Assembly: GCF_012844305.1 (NCBI RefSeq)
Contig: NZ_JABANE010000003.1
Span: 1 to 64,000 of the forward strand
Direction of reading: 5' to 3'
DNA length: 64,000 nucleotides
Origin: Flammeovirga aprica JL-4
Lineage (GTDB): Bacteria > Bacteroidota > Bacteroidia > Cytophagales > Flammeovirgaceae
Position 1 is the first letter of the stretch. Each line of letters begins with the position of its first letter. This document shows, piece after piece, positions 1-7,701 of this stretch. The translations under genes and the position numbers were made by a program. The notes beneath the pieces were generated by a model, which was not told the origin of the DNA, searched no databases, and saw only the letters and a list, made by a program, of their open reading frames with translations.

Positions 1-801
1 TTTACCCTAGTTTTAAAAAGCAATTTACCATCTTAGATAAATACAACACTATAAATCTAAGGTTTTGTCTTGAAACAAAAACGAAGCAAAAAATTCAAGG
101 CTTAGAAGTCAAAAGCTAAATTTCATTCCTCTTGCCTAAATGATTTTAAACTCGCTCTGCTCAAACAAGAAAATCATTTTTAACGGCTCAATACATGAAA
201 TTCTTAACGCTTTTCCCTTCAAGGCCGAGGGTTGTACTACCAAACTAATAAGGTAGAAAGCCTACTGGCGCGAATGTTAAGCGTTAGCGTCATTCGTGTC
301 CTGCAGATCAACAGAAATCTCCTGATTTCTAAATACTGTAATTATTCAAAAACTCAGTTTACAATGTACTTAAGGTAAACGGATAAAATATTGTGTACCA
401 TGACTGAAGGTGCACGAAACATTTATTTTCCTCTGTCCTAGTACTTCATAATTATGCTCATTCATTTCATACATAATGGTAATAACTCATCATCACTTTA
501 ATGATAATTGGTCATTATTTGAATAAGAAAAAAACTGGATTGCATTAATACATCAAAAATACTACAATTTTACGTAGTCCTCTTTTTTTAATTTTTATCA
601 GAGGGTACAAGTAATTTTTAAATAGTGATTCTACTATAAAAAACTACGATTTATGTTTCTCAAAAGGGGTACTATACTAAATTGAGCATAATGTTATTGA
701 AAGGAAATAATATTGTTTTTCAATTGTATCTCATTACGAATCTTTAGTAATACTTTCAAAAAAATTTTATGATCACACCCTCCTACAAAACAGAGAGGTA
801 A
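1..801. other. Gene-free region, possibly a decayed repeat
   Basis: No convincing coding region is seen on either strand. Positions about 170-310 are richer in GC than the flanks and contain an inverted pair of TAACGCTT/AAGCGTTA, near 207 and 277, plus CGAATG/CATTCG arms near 270-296, so the stretch could fold. Near 437 lies TGTCCTAGTACTT, the exact reverse complement of the left end of the repeat element at 30.6 kb. This may be the remnant of a mobile or repeated sequence. No function can be given. Confidence 0.35.
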
Positions 802-830
802 GAAAAAAGCCCACAAAAAATTATGGGCTT
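802..830 (-). terminator. Terminator of the TetR-AhpD operon
   Basis: AAGCCCA and TGGGCTT form a short GC-containing stem just past the stop codon of the AhpD-like gene. On the minus strand the stem is followed by TTTTTTC, the usual form of an intrinsic terminator. Confidence 0.65.
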
Positions 831-864
831 AGTATATATAGAGAAATTGAATGGTATTTTTCTT

Positions 865-1221
865 TTATTCTTGACTTTCTTTTTCTTCGAACAAAGCATC
901 AAGGTACTCCATGGCTCTTCTTAAGTGAGGAATGACGATGGTACCTCCTACTACATTGGCTACACCCATTCCTTCTACGATCTGCATCTTGGAATAGCCC
1001 AACTCTACGCATTTTTCTAAGTGATACTTTACACAGTCATCACATCTTAATACTAATGACGTTGTTAGACCGATCATCTCTTTGGTCTTTTCATCCAATG
1101 CCCCTTCAGCGTAAGTGATTGTATCGAGGCTATAGATTCTTTTGATGACTTTGTCAGAGTTTTTAATCACTTTTTCGTTGAGTGATGCTCTTTTATCTCT
1201 GTATTCTTCTAAAATGTTCAT
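865..1221 (-). CDS. Carboxymuconolactone decarboxylase family (AhpD-like) protein
   Basis: A 118-residue protein of the AhpD/CMD fold, small all-helical proteins that often act as disulfide-dependent peroxidase partners. The redox motif is plain: Cys60-Asp-Asp-Cys63 followed by His67 (CxxCxxxH), in the right context after a Leu-rich helix. The length is normal for a single-domain member, and there is no signal peptide, so it should be cytoplasmic. It lies 36 bases after a TetR-family gene on the same strand and shares its promoter and a downstream terminator. That arrangement suggests an inducible response to an oxidant or reactive organic compound. The fold and motif are clear; the substrate is not known. 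Confidence 0.88.
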   Translation of the reverse strand: MNILEEYRDKRASLNEKVIKNSDKVIKRIYSLDTITYAEGALDEKTKEMIGLTTSLVLRCDDCVKYHLEKCVELGYSKMQIVEGMGVANVVGGTIVIPHLRRAMEYLDALFEEKESQE

Positions 1222-1257
1222 GTATGTTTAGTTTGTTAGTGTGTCTTTTTGATACTC

Positions 1258-1836
1258 TTAGATAAAGCTGAGATTCAGATCTATCAATTCTTTTAATTCA
1301 TCTTTTTCAGCATAAACCCTTCTTGTGACATTAATTCCATTCCAGAAATTGATCAGGTGTCTGGAAAGTAATGCAGGTGAATGTGTGGAGGTGATCAAAC
1401 CTTCAGTTTGTGCTCTTTGAAGGGTACTTTGTAAAATACTTTCAAAACGTTGGAGGTATTGAATAGCCAATGCTTTTAACTCTTCGTCTTTTCCTGTAAA
1501 CTCAATGATCGAATTCCCCAAAATACATCCTTTACAGTGTTCATCAAATGAGGCATCAACCATATCATAAAACAATGCTTTGATATCTTCTATTGGTTGT
1601 GTACTCTCTTGCATTCTTTGCTCAAGACGTTCCAAACCTCCTTGTTCCATTTGCGTCAGACCTGCTTTAAACAGTTCTTTCTTGCTCTTGAAAACATTAT
1701 AAAGACTTCCTTTATTTAAGTTTACTTCTTTGAGAAGATCATTAGTGGTGGTTGCTTCGAAACCATTTTTCCAAAATAAATGTATGGTTTGTGAAAGCAA
1801 TTCACCCTGATCGAAAATTCTGGGTCTACCTGCCAT
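1258..1836 (-). CDS. TetR/AcrR family transcriptional regulator
   Basis: A 192-residue repressor-type protein. Residues about 7-54 form the TetR N-terminal helix-turn-helix, with the typical start GRPR and a recognition helix ending in GSLYNVFKSKKELF. The C-terminal ligand domain contains Cys-Lys-Gly-Cys near residue 102, which could sense thiol-reactive compounds (inference). It is the first gene of a two-gene operon with the AhpD-like protein. A perfect TTGACC/GGTCAA palindrome lies between the -33 and -7 boxes of its own promoter, so autorepression is likely. The family call is secure; the effector is unknown. Confidence 0.92.
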   Translation of the reverse strand: MAGRPRIFDQGELLSQTIHLFWKNGFEATTTNDLLKEVNLNKGSLYNVFKSKKELFKAGLTQMEQGGLERLEQRMQESTQPIEDIKALFYDMVDASFDEHCKGCILGNSIIEFTGKDEELKALAIQYLQRFESILQSTLQRAQTEGLITSTHSPALLSRHLINFWNGINVTRRVYAEKDELKELIDLNLSFI

Positions 1837-1863
1837 ATAAGGGAAAATGAATTATTAAGATTA

Positions 1864-1894
1864 CAAAGTTAGTCTAATTGACCCTAAGGTCAAA
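1864..1894 (-). promoter_or_regulatory. Promoter and palindromic operator of the TetR-AhpD operon
   Basis: Read on the minus strand, TTTG (1894-1891) is followed after 19 bases by TAACTTTG (1871-1864), a full match to the Bacteroidota -33/-7 promoter. The palindrome TTGACC-CTAA-GGTCAA (1878-1893) fills most of the spacer and covers the -33 box. This is the position where a bound TetR dimer would block the polymerase. The boxes and palindrome are seen directly; repressor binding is inferred. Confidence 0.78.
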
Positions 1895-1978
1895 TATTGC
1901 ATAAAAAATTTTTGGCGATCTAAATACCAAAACATTATTTCTTGTAAAATGTTTTGGTACTTATGCCAAAAATTTGAG

Positions 1979-2182
1979 TCACAACTGTATTTCTCTTTTG
2001 TCTTCGTGTTTAATCGAATAAATTTTAAATGGAATTACCAAACAATTCAGTAAGCAAACGCCTAATAAAATTGTAGCATAGATTTTTAAAACGAAGATCT
2101 CAGGAATAACAACATACGATAAAACAAAAACACCAATCAATGAAAATATCAGTGCTATGTAATATTTCGAGATTTTTTTCAT
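1979..2182 (-). CDS. Small membrane protein, unknown function
   Basis: About 67 residues with two hydrophobic segments (near residues 8-27 and 32-50) and charged ends, so probably a two-helix inner-membrane protein. The start at 2182 (MKKISKYY) is preferred over the upstream Met at 2236, which would add 18 polar residues before the first membrane helix. No family is recognised. It stands alone between the TetR operon and the SulP gene, with no clear terminator or promoter. Composition fits a real gene, but it could also be a chance ORF. Confidence 0.45.
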   Translation of the reverse strand: MKKISKYYIALIFSLIGVFVLSYVVIPEIFVLKIYATILLGVCLLNCLVIPFKIYSIKHEDKREIQL

Positions 2183-2408
2183 TTCGTAAGTAAGTTTATA
2201 TATGCGAGTTACTGTAATATAATGAATTAATACCATAACTACGCTACTTACATAAGGAATAAAATACTTCTGTTAAAAATGAGCTATAATTCGCTAACAT
2301 TGTGTATGTAAGATGATTTTAGAAAAGACATCAATTTGATATTAAAATCAATGTTATGATGTAAGAAGTCACTACCTCATTCACAAATTCAGCAGATGAA
2401 ATTGAACT

Positions 2409-4133
2409 TTATTCTACGCTTTGGTTGGCAATCTGCTTATTCCTGAAAGAATAGTTTTCTTTATCATCCAAGAACTGCATCACATCATAAAGGTTAGCGA
2501 ATAACTGACGGCCTCCTAGCTTCTGAACAATATTCATTTTGAATAAAAGATCACGAACAGGTCCCACTACAGTTGCAAAATATACTTTGATGTTTTGATC
2601 GTTGAATTTATCAATCTGAAGTTCTAATTCATTCAAGGCTGTCACATCAATATAGTTGATACTCTCTGCCTTGATCACCACAGTATGAAGGTCATCCCTT
2701 TCACTTGCCCAACGATTGATAGTTTCCATCACATATTTGATATTACTGAAATACAAAGGAGCATCAATTCTTACAATCATTGTACCCTCACGTTCTTTAG
2801 CTGTGGCAAAACGTAGTACATTTCTATGGATCTTTGTCCCTTCAATCTTACCAAGAATGGCAATATGAGGATACAAAGTGTGGTACATAAATACCGCCAT
2901 TGAGACACTCACTCCTGTCAGCAAACCAACGATTACTCCAAATTCCATGGTGGTCAAGAACGTGATCAACATCACAAAGAATTCTCTTTTCTTTACTTGG
3001 TAATATTTCTTGAAATAATCGAAACTTAAAAGGCTTGGTGTAGCGGCGATGATTATTGCTCCTAAAATGGGTTTAGGGAGGTAGTAAAATATATCAGTGA
3101 AGAATAATAATACTAAGGCAATCATCAAGGTAGATACAAGGTTAGAAGCTCTTGTATTTGCACCAGAAGACGCATTAATTGCAGTCCTTGAGAAAGACGA
3201 GCTCGCTTGATAACCTCCAAATAAGGCTCCTATACTATTGGCTAAACCTAATGCCACAAACTCTCTATTGGGATCAATAGGTTGTTTTGGATCATCAATA
3301 GATTTAATAATGCTGTTTGATACAGTAAAACCAATAATGGCTACCACAAGGGCCAGCGGAATCACATCGGTATAAACTACGGCTGTAAAATCAGGTAAAA
3401 TAAAGGTAGGCAAACCTGATGGAATAGTACCCACAACGGCAATTCCCAAAGCCTCAAAATCAAAGGAAAGGCTCATTACAATACCTAAAATTACGATGAT
3501 GGGTGTTCCTAACTTACTGAATTTAGTTTTCTTCAATAGTGAAATAATCACCACTGTGCCTATCCCGATTGCCGCAGAGACCCAATGAATACTCGACATC
3601 TGAGAAACATAGCTTAAGATCTCCTGATGCAGGTATTTTGACGGTTCGGGTGAAATTCTGAATATATTTTTCAACTGACTGAATGCAATCAACAATGCAG
3701 CCGCCGTTGTAAATCCTTTTAATAATGGAGCCGAGAAAAAGTTGGCAATAAAGCCTAATCGTAGATAGCCTGCTATCACCTGAAAAATACCGGATAGAAA
3801 AACTACAACAAGAATGGTATTGACATAATTAGGCGAAGTCGTTAAGATTCCTAACCCTAAGAGGCCTGAGGCCAAAAGCATGGAATCTAAAGCGGCCGGT
3901 CCAATGATCAGTTTTTTGGATGAACCGAAAAGAAAATATAATAAAGGTGCCATCAATGAGGCATACAATCCATATTGTACAGGCAATCCAGCAATGACGG
4001 CATAAGCCATACCTTGAGGAATCAGTAAAACGCCCGTTGCAAACCCCGCTGACAAATCACCTGAAATGTATTCTTTCTTATAACTTTTAATTAATGAGAA
4101 TATACTTAATGGATTGTTTGTCATCTTCTTCAA
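2409..4133 (-). CDS. SulP family inorganic anion transporter with STAS domain
   Basis: A 574-residue inner-membrane transporter of the SulP (SLC26) family, which moves sulfate, bicarbonate or other anions. The first ~420 residues are many hydrophobic helices and include the family signature around SFSRTAINASSGANTRAS (near residue 310) and the N-terminal GLLIPQGMAYA-type motif. The last ~120 residues form a STAS domain with a conserved IDVTAL loop. No carbonic anhydrase or sulfate-assimilation gene adjoins it, so the ion cannot be chosen. Length is normal and no defect is seen. A possible TATATTTG promoter box lies about 200 bases upstream. Confidence 0.94.
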   Translation of the reverse strand: MKKMTNNPLSIFSLIKSYKKEYISGDLSAGFATGVLLIPQGMAYAVIAGLPVQYGLYASLMAPLLYFLFGSSKKLIIGPAALDSMLLASGLLGLGILTTSPNYVNTILVVVFLSGIFQVIAGYLRLGFIANFFSAPLLKGFTTAAALLIAFSQLKNIFRISPEPSKYLHQEILSYVSQMSSIHWVSAAIGIGTVVIISLLKKTKFSKLGTPIIVILGIVMSLSFDFEALGIAVVGTIPSGLPTFILPDFTAVVYTDVIPLALVVAIIGFTVSNSIIKSIDDPKQPIDPNREFVALGLANSIGALFGGYQASSSFSRTAINASSGANTRASNLVSTLMIALVLLFFTDIFYYLPKPILGAIIIAATPSLLSFDYFKKYYQVKKREFFVMLITFLTTMEFGVIVGLLTGVSVSMAVFMYHTLYPHIAILGKIEGTKIHRNVLRFATAKEREGTMIVRIDAPLYFSNIKYVMETINRWASERDDLHTVVIKAESINYIDVTALNELELQIDKFNDQNIKVYFATVVGPVRDLLFKMNIVQKLGGRQLFANLYDVMQFLDDKENYSFRNKQIANQSVE

Positions 4134-4253
4134 TTTTTACAATAAGTAGTTATTAACACCGAAAGTTGAATAATCAATTGACACAAGCTTAATTGTGAAC
4201 AATCTATCACAAATCGTAAAATTATTCAATAATTTATAAATATAATCTAACAG

Positions 4254-4324
4254 TTATCAACATAGCGGTGTGAATAGCTGTGAATATTGTTGATAACTTT
4301 AAATTAACTTTCTCATTATCAACT
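4254..4324. other. Cluster of DnaA-box-like 9-mers
   Basis: Four 9-mers, each one mismatch from TTATNCACA, lie within 43 bases: TTATCAACA (4254-4262, plus), and on the minus strand the complements of TGTGAATAG (4269-4277), TGTGAATAT (4279-4287) and TGTTGATAA (4288-4296). The outer two form a perfect 10-base inverted repeat. A weaker TTATCAACT lies at 4316-4324. A very AT-rich stretch (about 4217-4250) adjoins. It sits between divergent genes. It could be an origin-type DnaA array or a DnaA-controlled regulatory site. Confidence 0.45.
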
Positions 4325-4373
4325 CAATTCTATCACATTACAAATATACAGTGGTATTTTTTTTATAAAGAAT

Positions 4374-4381
4374 TATATTTG
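4374..4381 (+). promoter_or_regulatory. Putative -7 box for the phosphatase gene
   Basis: TATATTTG matches TAnnTTTG and ends 28 bases before the start codon. No TTG is seen at the -33 spacing. A second TATATTTG on the other strand (4341-4348) could serve the divergent SulP gene. Confidence 0.4.
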
Positions 4382-4409
4382 ATTTTTCAGTCATCTTTTA
4401 TCTTTTATT

Positions 4410-5138
4410 TTGAAATCGATTAAGTTAAACACCGATCAATACGTTAGAAGGTTTGCCATTGGCGATATCCATGGATGTTTCAAAACTTTTGAAAATCTTC
4501 TTCAAGAGAAAATTCAGATTACGAAAAATGATATTGTTTTCCTATTGGGAGATTATATCCATAAGGGCCCTGACAGCCAGAAAGTAATTGATTATATACA
4601 GAAATTGAGAGATAACGGTTTTCATATTTACCCGATTATGGGAAATCATGAAGATGGGTTAATTAAGAAACAGCACAGTTATAAACATACTTTTTTCCGT
4701 TTTGTAGCTAAAGTGACCAAAGGAGAAAAAGTCTTATTGAATGAAGATGAAATGCTTTATTTCAAAAATAAGTCCTTCTTGAAAACGTTGCCTATCCATA
4801 TTCAGATAGAAGATTACCACTTTGTACATGCTGGTTTTAATTTTGAAGCTGAAAAACCGAAGAAGGATTATGAAAGCATGTTGACCATCCGAAAACCCTA
4901 TCCTACAACACCTCAGAAGATGTTGAAAAAAAGAAAAGTGGTACATGGTCATACCCCTATTGATCTTGCTCAAACGCAAAAAATGATTGATGAAGGAAGT
5001 CGTTTTATCAATTTAGATACTGGCTGTGCTTATCATAAAGCTACAACAGCTGAACAACGTGAAAACCAAGGATATCTTACTTGTCTAAACCTTGATACTT
5101 CTGAATTAATTTATGTAAAAAACAGAGATCAAATATAA
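4410..5138 (+). CDS. PPP-type metallophosphoesterase (serine/threonine phosphatase-like)
   Basis: A 242-residue member of the PPP phosphatase family related to bacterial PrpA/ApaH. The metal motifs are in order: GDIHG (residues 18-22), GDYIHKGP (47-54), GNHE (78-81), then VHAGF and VHGHTP near 140 and 180. The second motif is normally GDYIDRGP; here the Asp and the phosphate-binding Arg are replaced by His and Lys, which may change activity. The start is TTG, since no ATG is available in frame between the upstream stop at 4380 and the first motif. No signal peptide, so cytoplasmic. It lies 108 bases before a lipid kinase gene on the same strand. Confidence 0.88.
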   Translation: MKSIKLNTDQYVRRFAIGDIHGCFKTFENLLQEKIQITKNDIVFLLGDYIHKGPDSQKVIDYIQKLRDNGFHIYPIMGNHEDGLIKKQHSYKHTFFRFVAKVTKGEKVLLNEDEMLYFKNKSFLKTLPIHIQIEDYHFVHAGFNFEAEKPKKDYESMLTIRKPYPTTPQKMLKKRKVVHGHTPIDLAQTQKMIDEGSRFINLDTGCAYHKATTAEQRENQGYLTCLNLDTSELIYVKNRDQI

Positions 5139-5246
5139 GACGTTGGTTTTCGGAAAATAGATGCTTAAGTTTGTCTAAGTCGATCATTCAATTAGAATGC
5201 TTATTGTATGATTGCTTCACTCCATCATTAAATCATAATTGCCCTA

Positions 5247-6149
5247 ATGAAACTTTTACTTGTCGTTAACCCTATTTCAGGAGATATTGATAAAGAACCT
5301 TTTTTAAACGAGGCTTCACAATTTTTAGATCATTACAGTATTCAGTATGAAGTTTTTAAAACCACTGGAAAGAATGACCTTGAAAATCTTCAGAAAGTAG
5401 TAAAAGCGTTTCAGCCTACCAAAGTAGCTTCAATTGGCGGTGATGGTACTACCCTTTTCACCTCCATTGCCCTTTTAGACACAGGTATTCCAATGGGAAT
5501 CATCCCTTTAGGTTCTGCAAACGGTATGGCAGTAGAGCTTTTTGTGAGTGATGAACCAATGCAGGCTTTGAGAGATATTATCATGTCTGACATGATCGTA
5601 GGCCTAGATCTTTTGAAAGTCAATCAAGAGCATTATTGTCTTCATATTGGTGATGTTGGGGTCAATGCACAGATTGTAAAGGGTTACTCTAGTGATCCTA
5701 ACCGTGGGATGACTACTTATTTCAAGTACTTCATAGAACAACTTAAGGAAAAGAAAATCATCGATTATAAGATTGAGATTGATGGAAAACTCTATGAAGA
5801 AACGGGTATTATGATGGCTATTTGCAATGCTCGTAAATTTGGAACGGGTGTGCCTCTCAACAGCATCAGTAATCCTTTTGATGGTAAATTTGAATTAGTA
5901 GCGATCCCTGAAATGAATTTCGAAGACCTGATTATTGTAGGCCTTTCTAAATTTGATGAGAGTTTCTTGGAGGACACCAACGGCAATGTTTATAGTGCTG
6001 AAAAAGCTACAATTCACTTTGATCAGCCTCAGTTATTGCAATTGGATGGTGAAGTTATTGGCAAAGAAAGCAAACTGGAAATTGAGATTCTTTCAGGTGC
6101 CATAAATTATATCACGAACGGAAATAATCAACTGCTTCACGACTTATAA
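5247..6149 (+). CDS. Diacylglycerol kinase family lipid kinase
   Basis: A 300-residue protein of the DAGK/YegS/sphingosine kinase family, which phosphorylates lipid hydroxyl groups using ATP. The nucleotide-binding motif GGDGT is at residues 64-68, followed by PLGSANGMA near 90, the position of the family's GTAN motif. The C-terminal half is the beta-rich substrate domain, with the conserved LQLDGE near residue 275. Length fits the family exactly. It is cytoplasmic or peripheral, with no membrane helix. Its end overlaps the end of the convergent LysR gene by 6 bases. The real lipid substrate is not shown by sequence. Confidence 0.92.
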   Translation: MKLLLVVNPISGDIDKEPFLNEASQFLDHYSIQYEVFKTTGKNDLENLQKVVKAFQPTKVASIGGDGTTLFTSIALLDTGIPMGIIPLGSANGMAVELFVSDEPMQALRDIIMSDMIVGLDLLKVNQEHYCLHIGDVGVNAQIVKGYSSDPNRGMTTYFKYFIEQLKEKKIIDYKIEIDGKLYEETGIMMAICNARKFGTGVPLNSISNPFDGKFELVAIPEMNFEDLIIVGLSKFDESFLEDTNGNVYSAEKATIHFDQPQLLQLDGEVIGKESKLEIEILSGAINYITNGNNQLLHDL

Positions 6150-7004
6150 ATTCTTCACACAAGTATCAATAAAGTTCTTGACCGTATGCTTCCTTTTAAT
6201 GAGGTCTTTATTCCACGCCAAATAAATATCTCTAGTGATTGGTGCATCTTCTATGGGCAGATACACCACATTTTCGGTTTTAAAAGTAGGCATAGGCATT
6301 AAAGAAATTCCCATACCGGAAGCCACTAAAGTAGACACTGTACCATTGTTAGGTGCTGTAAATACCTTTTTGGGTTTGACGTTCATTTCCTTTAGTTTTT
6401 CCGTCAATTCATCATACATCGCACAAAAACTTCTTTCTATAAATGGTTCCTCGCTCAATACTGAAAGTGGAATACTTTTTTTATTGGACAAAGGGTGCTT
6501 ATCATTAATAGCAAATACTAATTTCTCAATAGTGATAAACTGAAAATCTATATTTTCATGTTCTATTTCATAGTCTACAAACAACACATCTAATTGTTCA
6601 TTTAAAAGCAATTGAAGTAACTCTGCATCCTTTTTCTCTACGATATTCACCTCAGAAAAAGGATAAGTAATTTTGTATTGATTGATGGATTCTAAAATCG
6701 CGTCCAGTAAAATATTCTGAACAAAACTAAGCAGAATAGGTTCGTCCTCTTTCACTTCAAAACTAATTTCAATATCATTCCAAAGCTTCAATAACTCCAT
6801 AGCTTTCGGTAGAAACAACTCCCCTTCCGACGTCAGCTGTACATTCCTTTTATCTCTTTCAAAAAGCTTTACTCCAAAATGTTCCTCTAGCTTTTTTATT
6901 CCTGCGGAAAATGTGGATTGCACTACAAACACCTGTTCAGAAGCTTTCGTGAAGTTTAATGTATTGGCAAGTGCGACGAAATATTTGACAAACTGCAAAT
7001 TCAT
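6144..7004 (-). CDS. LysR family transcriptional regulator
   Basis: A 286-residue LysR-type regulator. Residues 1-60 are the winged helix-turn-helix (start MNLQFVKYFVALANTLNFT, then KASEQVFVVQSTFSAGIKKLEE), and the rest is the periplasmic-binding-like effector domain. It is convergent with the lipid kinase and divergent from a small hypothetical gene at 7160. LysR proteins often control a divergent neighbour, but that gene has no recognised function. The effector domain has CxM-type residues (FCAMYDE) near the hinge, with no certain ligand meaning. The family call is secure, the target unknown. Confidence 0.93.
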   Translation of the reverse strand: MNLQFVKYFVALANTLNFTKASEQVFVVQSTFSAGIKKLEEHFGVKLFERDKRNVQLTSEGELFLPKAMELLKLWNDIEISFEVKEDEPILLSFVQNILLDAILESINQYKITYPFSEVNIVEKKDAELLQLLLNEQLDVLFVDYEIEHENIDFQFITIEKLVFAINDKHPLSNKKSIPLSVLSEEPFIERSFCAMYDELTEKLKEMNVKPKKVFTAPNNGTVSTLVASGMGISLMPMPTFKTENVVYLPIEDAPITRDIYLAWNKDLIKRKHTVKNFIDTCVKNL

Positions 7005-7076
7005 AAATCGGAATTTTAGATTATTATAATCGAATTAAACTATTTCCACGATAAAATACAAGCTTGTATATTTGTA

Positions 7077-7084
7077 ATGTATTC
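7077..7084 (+). promoter_or_regulatory. Putative -7 box for the gene at 7160
   Basis: TATATTTG matches TAnnTTTG and lies 75 bases before the start codon, inside the region divergent from the LysR gene. No matching TTG is seen at -33. Confidence 0.35.
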
Positions 7085-7159
7085 AGAGGTAGAGCATTAA
7101 GCTAAACTATTGAATTCAAGAAATAAAAAATTATTAATCATTGCATACGCAAAGCTGTT

Positions 7160-7567
7160 ATGAAATACATCTATTTTTATCTTAGAAACGATGAGCAATC
7201 CATCAAATTATTACTTCAGAAAATAGGTTATAAATATGATTATAATTCAATTTATAGAAACTCCTTTTCGAAGTATAACAGTACAAGAGAACAGTTAGGT
7301 CTTTTAAGAAGTGAGATTATTCACTGGCAAAAGAAACTGCTGGACAATGCTGAAATTGATGTTTTGGATAAGGCTAAAATTGATGTATTCTTTGTCAAAG
7401 CTTTCCAAAACAATGATGATTTCTTCTCCATCTCATTGGTCTATCCTGAAGATAGTATAGACAATAGATATGAGATTGTAATTGAAATGTTTAGAGAAAT
7501 TATTCAAGAAGGCGGATTAGGTAGTATTCGTTTTGATAGAGGTGATCTGCATTTTTATGCTGGGTAA
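7160..7567 (+). CDS. Hypothetical protein, divergent from LysR regulator
   Basis: A 135-residue protein I do not recognise. It has no signal peptide or membrane helix. It is rich in charged and aromatic residues, and predicted alternating helices and strands (for example LGLLRSEIIHWQKKLL near 55-70) suggest a small globular cytoplasmic protein. It reads away from the LysR gene over a 155-base gap with a TATATTTG box, so it may be the target of that regulator. Its end lies 18 bases before a strong palindrome. It could be a lineage-specific protein. Confidence 0.6.
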   Translation: MKYIYFYLRNDEQSIKLLLQKIGYKYDYNSIYRNSFSKYNSTREQLGLLRSEIIHWQKKLLDNAEIDVLDKAKIDVFFVKAFQNNDDFFSISLVYPEDSIDNRYEIVIEMFREIIQEGGLGSIRFDRGDLHFYAG

Positions 7568-7584
7568 TTTTTAATGAAATAAAA

Positions 7585-7614
7585 AGAGACTTACTCCACG
7601 TGGAGTAAGTCTCT
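7585..7614 (-). terminator. Perfect 30-bp palindromic terminator
   Basis: Two 15-base arms (AGAGACTTACTCCAC and its complement) meet with no spacer. On the minus strand the stem is followed by TTTTTATTT, so it should end the nuclease/TonB operon. It also lies just past the stop of the plus-strand gene at 7160 but has no T-run on that side. Confidence 0.75.
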
Positions 7615-7701
7615 AAACCAACAGTCCTCTAATAATTAGATCTTTAACATGTTTGGTTTATATTATTAGGTAGTTGTAAAAAAATCGTAAGATTCAATTA
7701 T

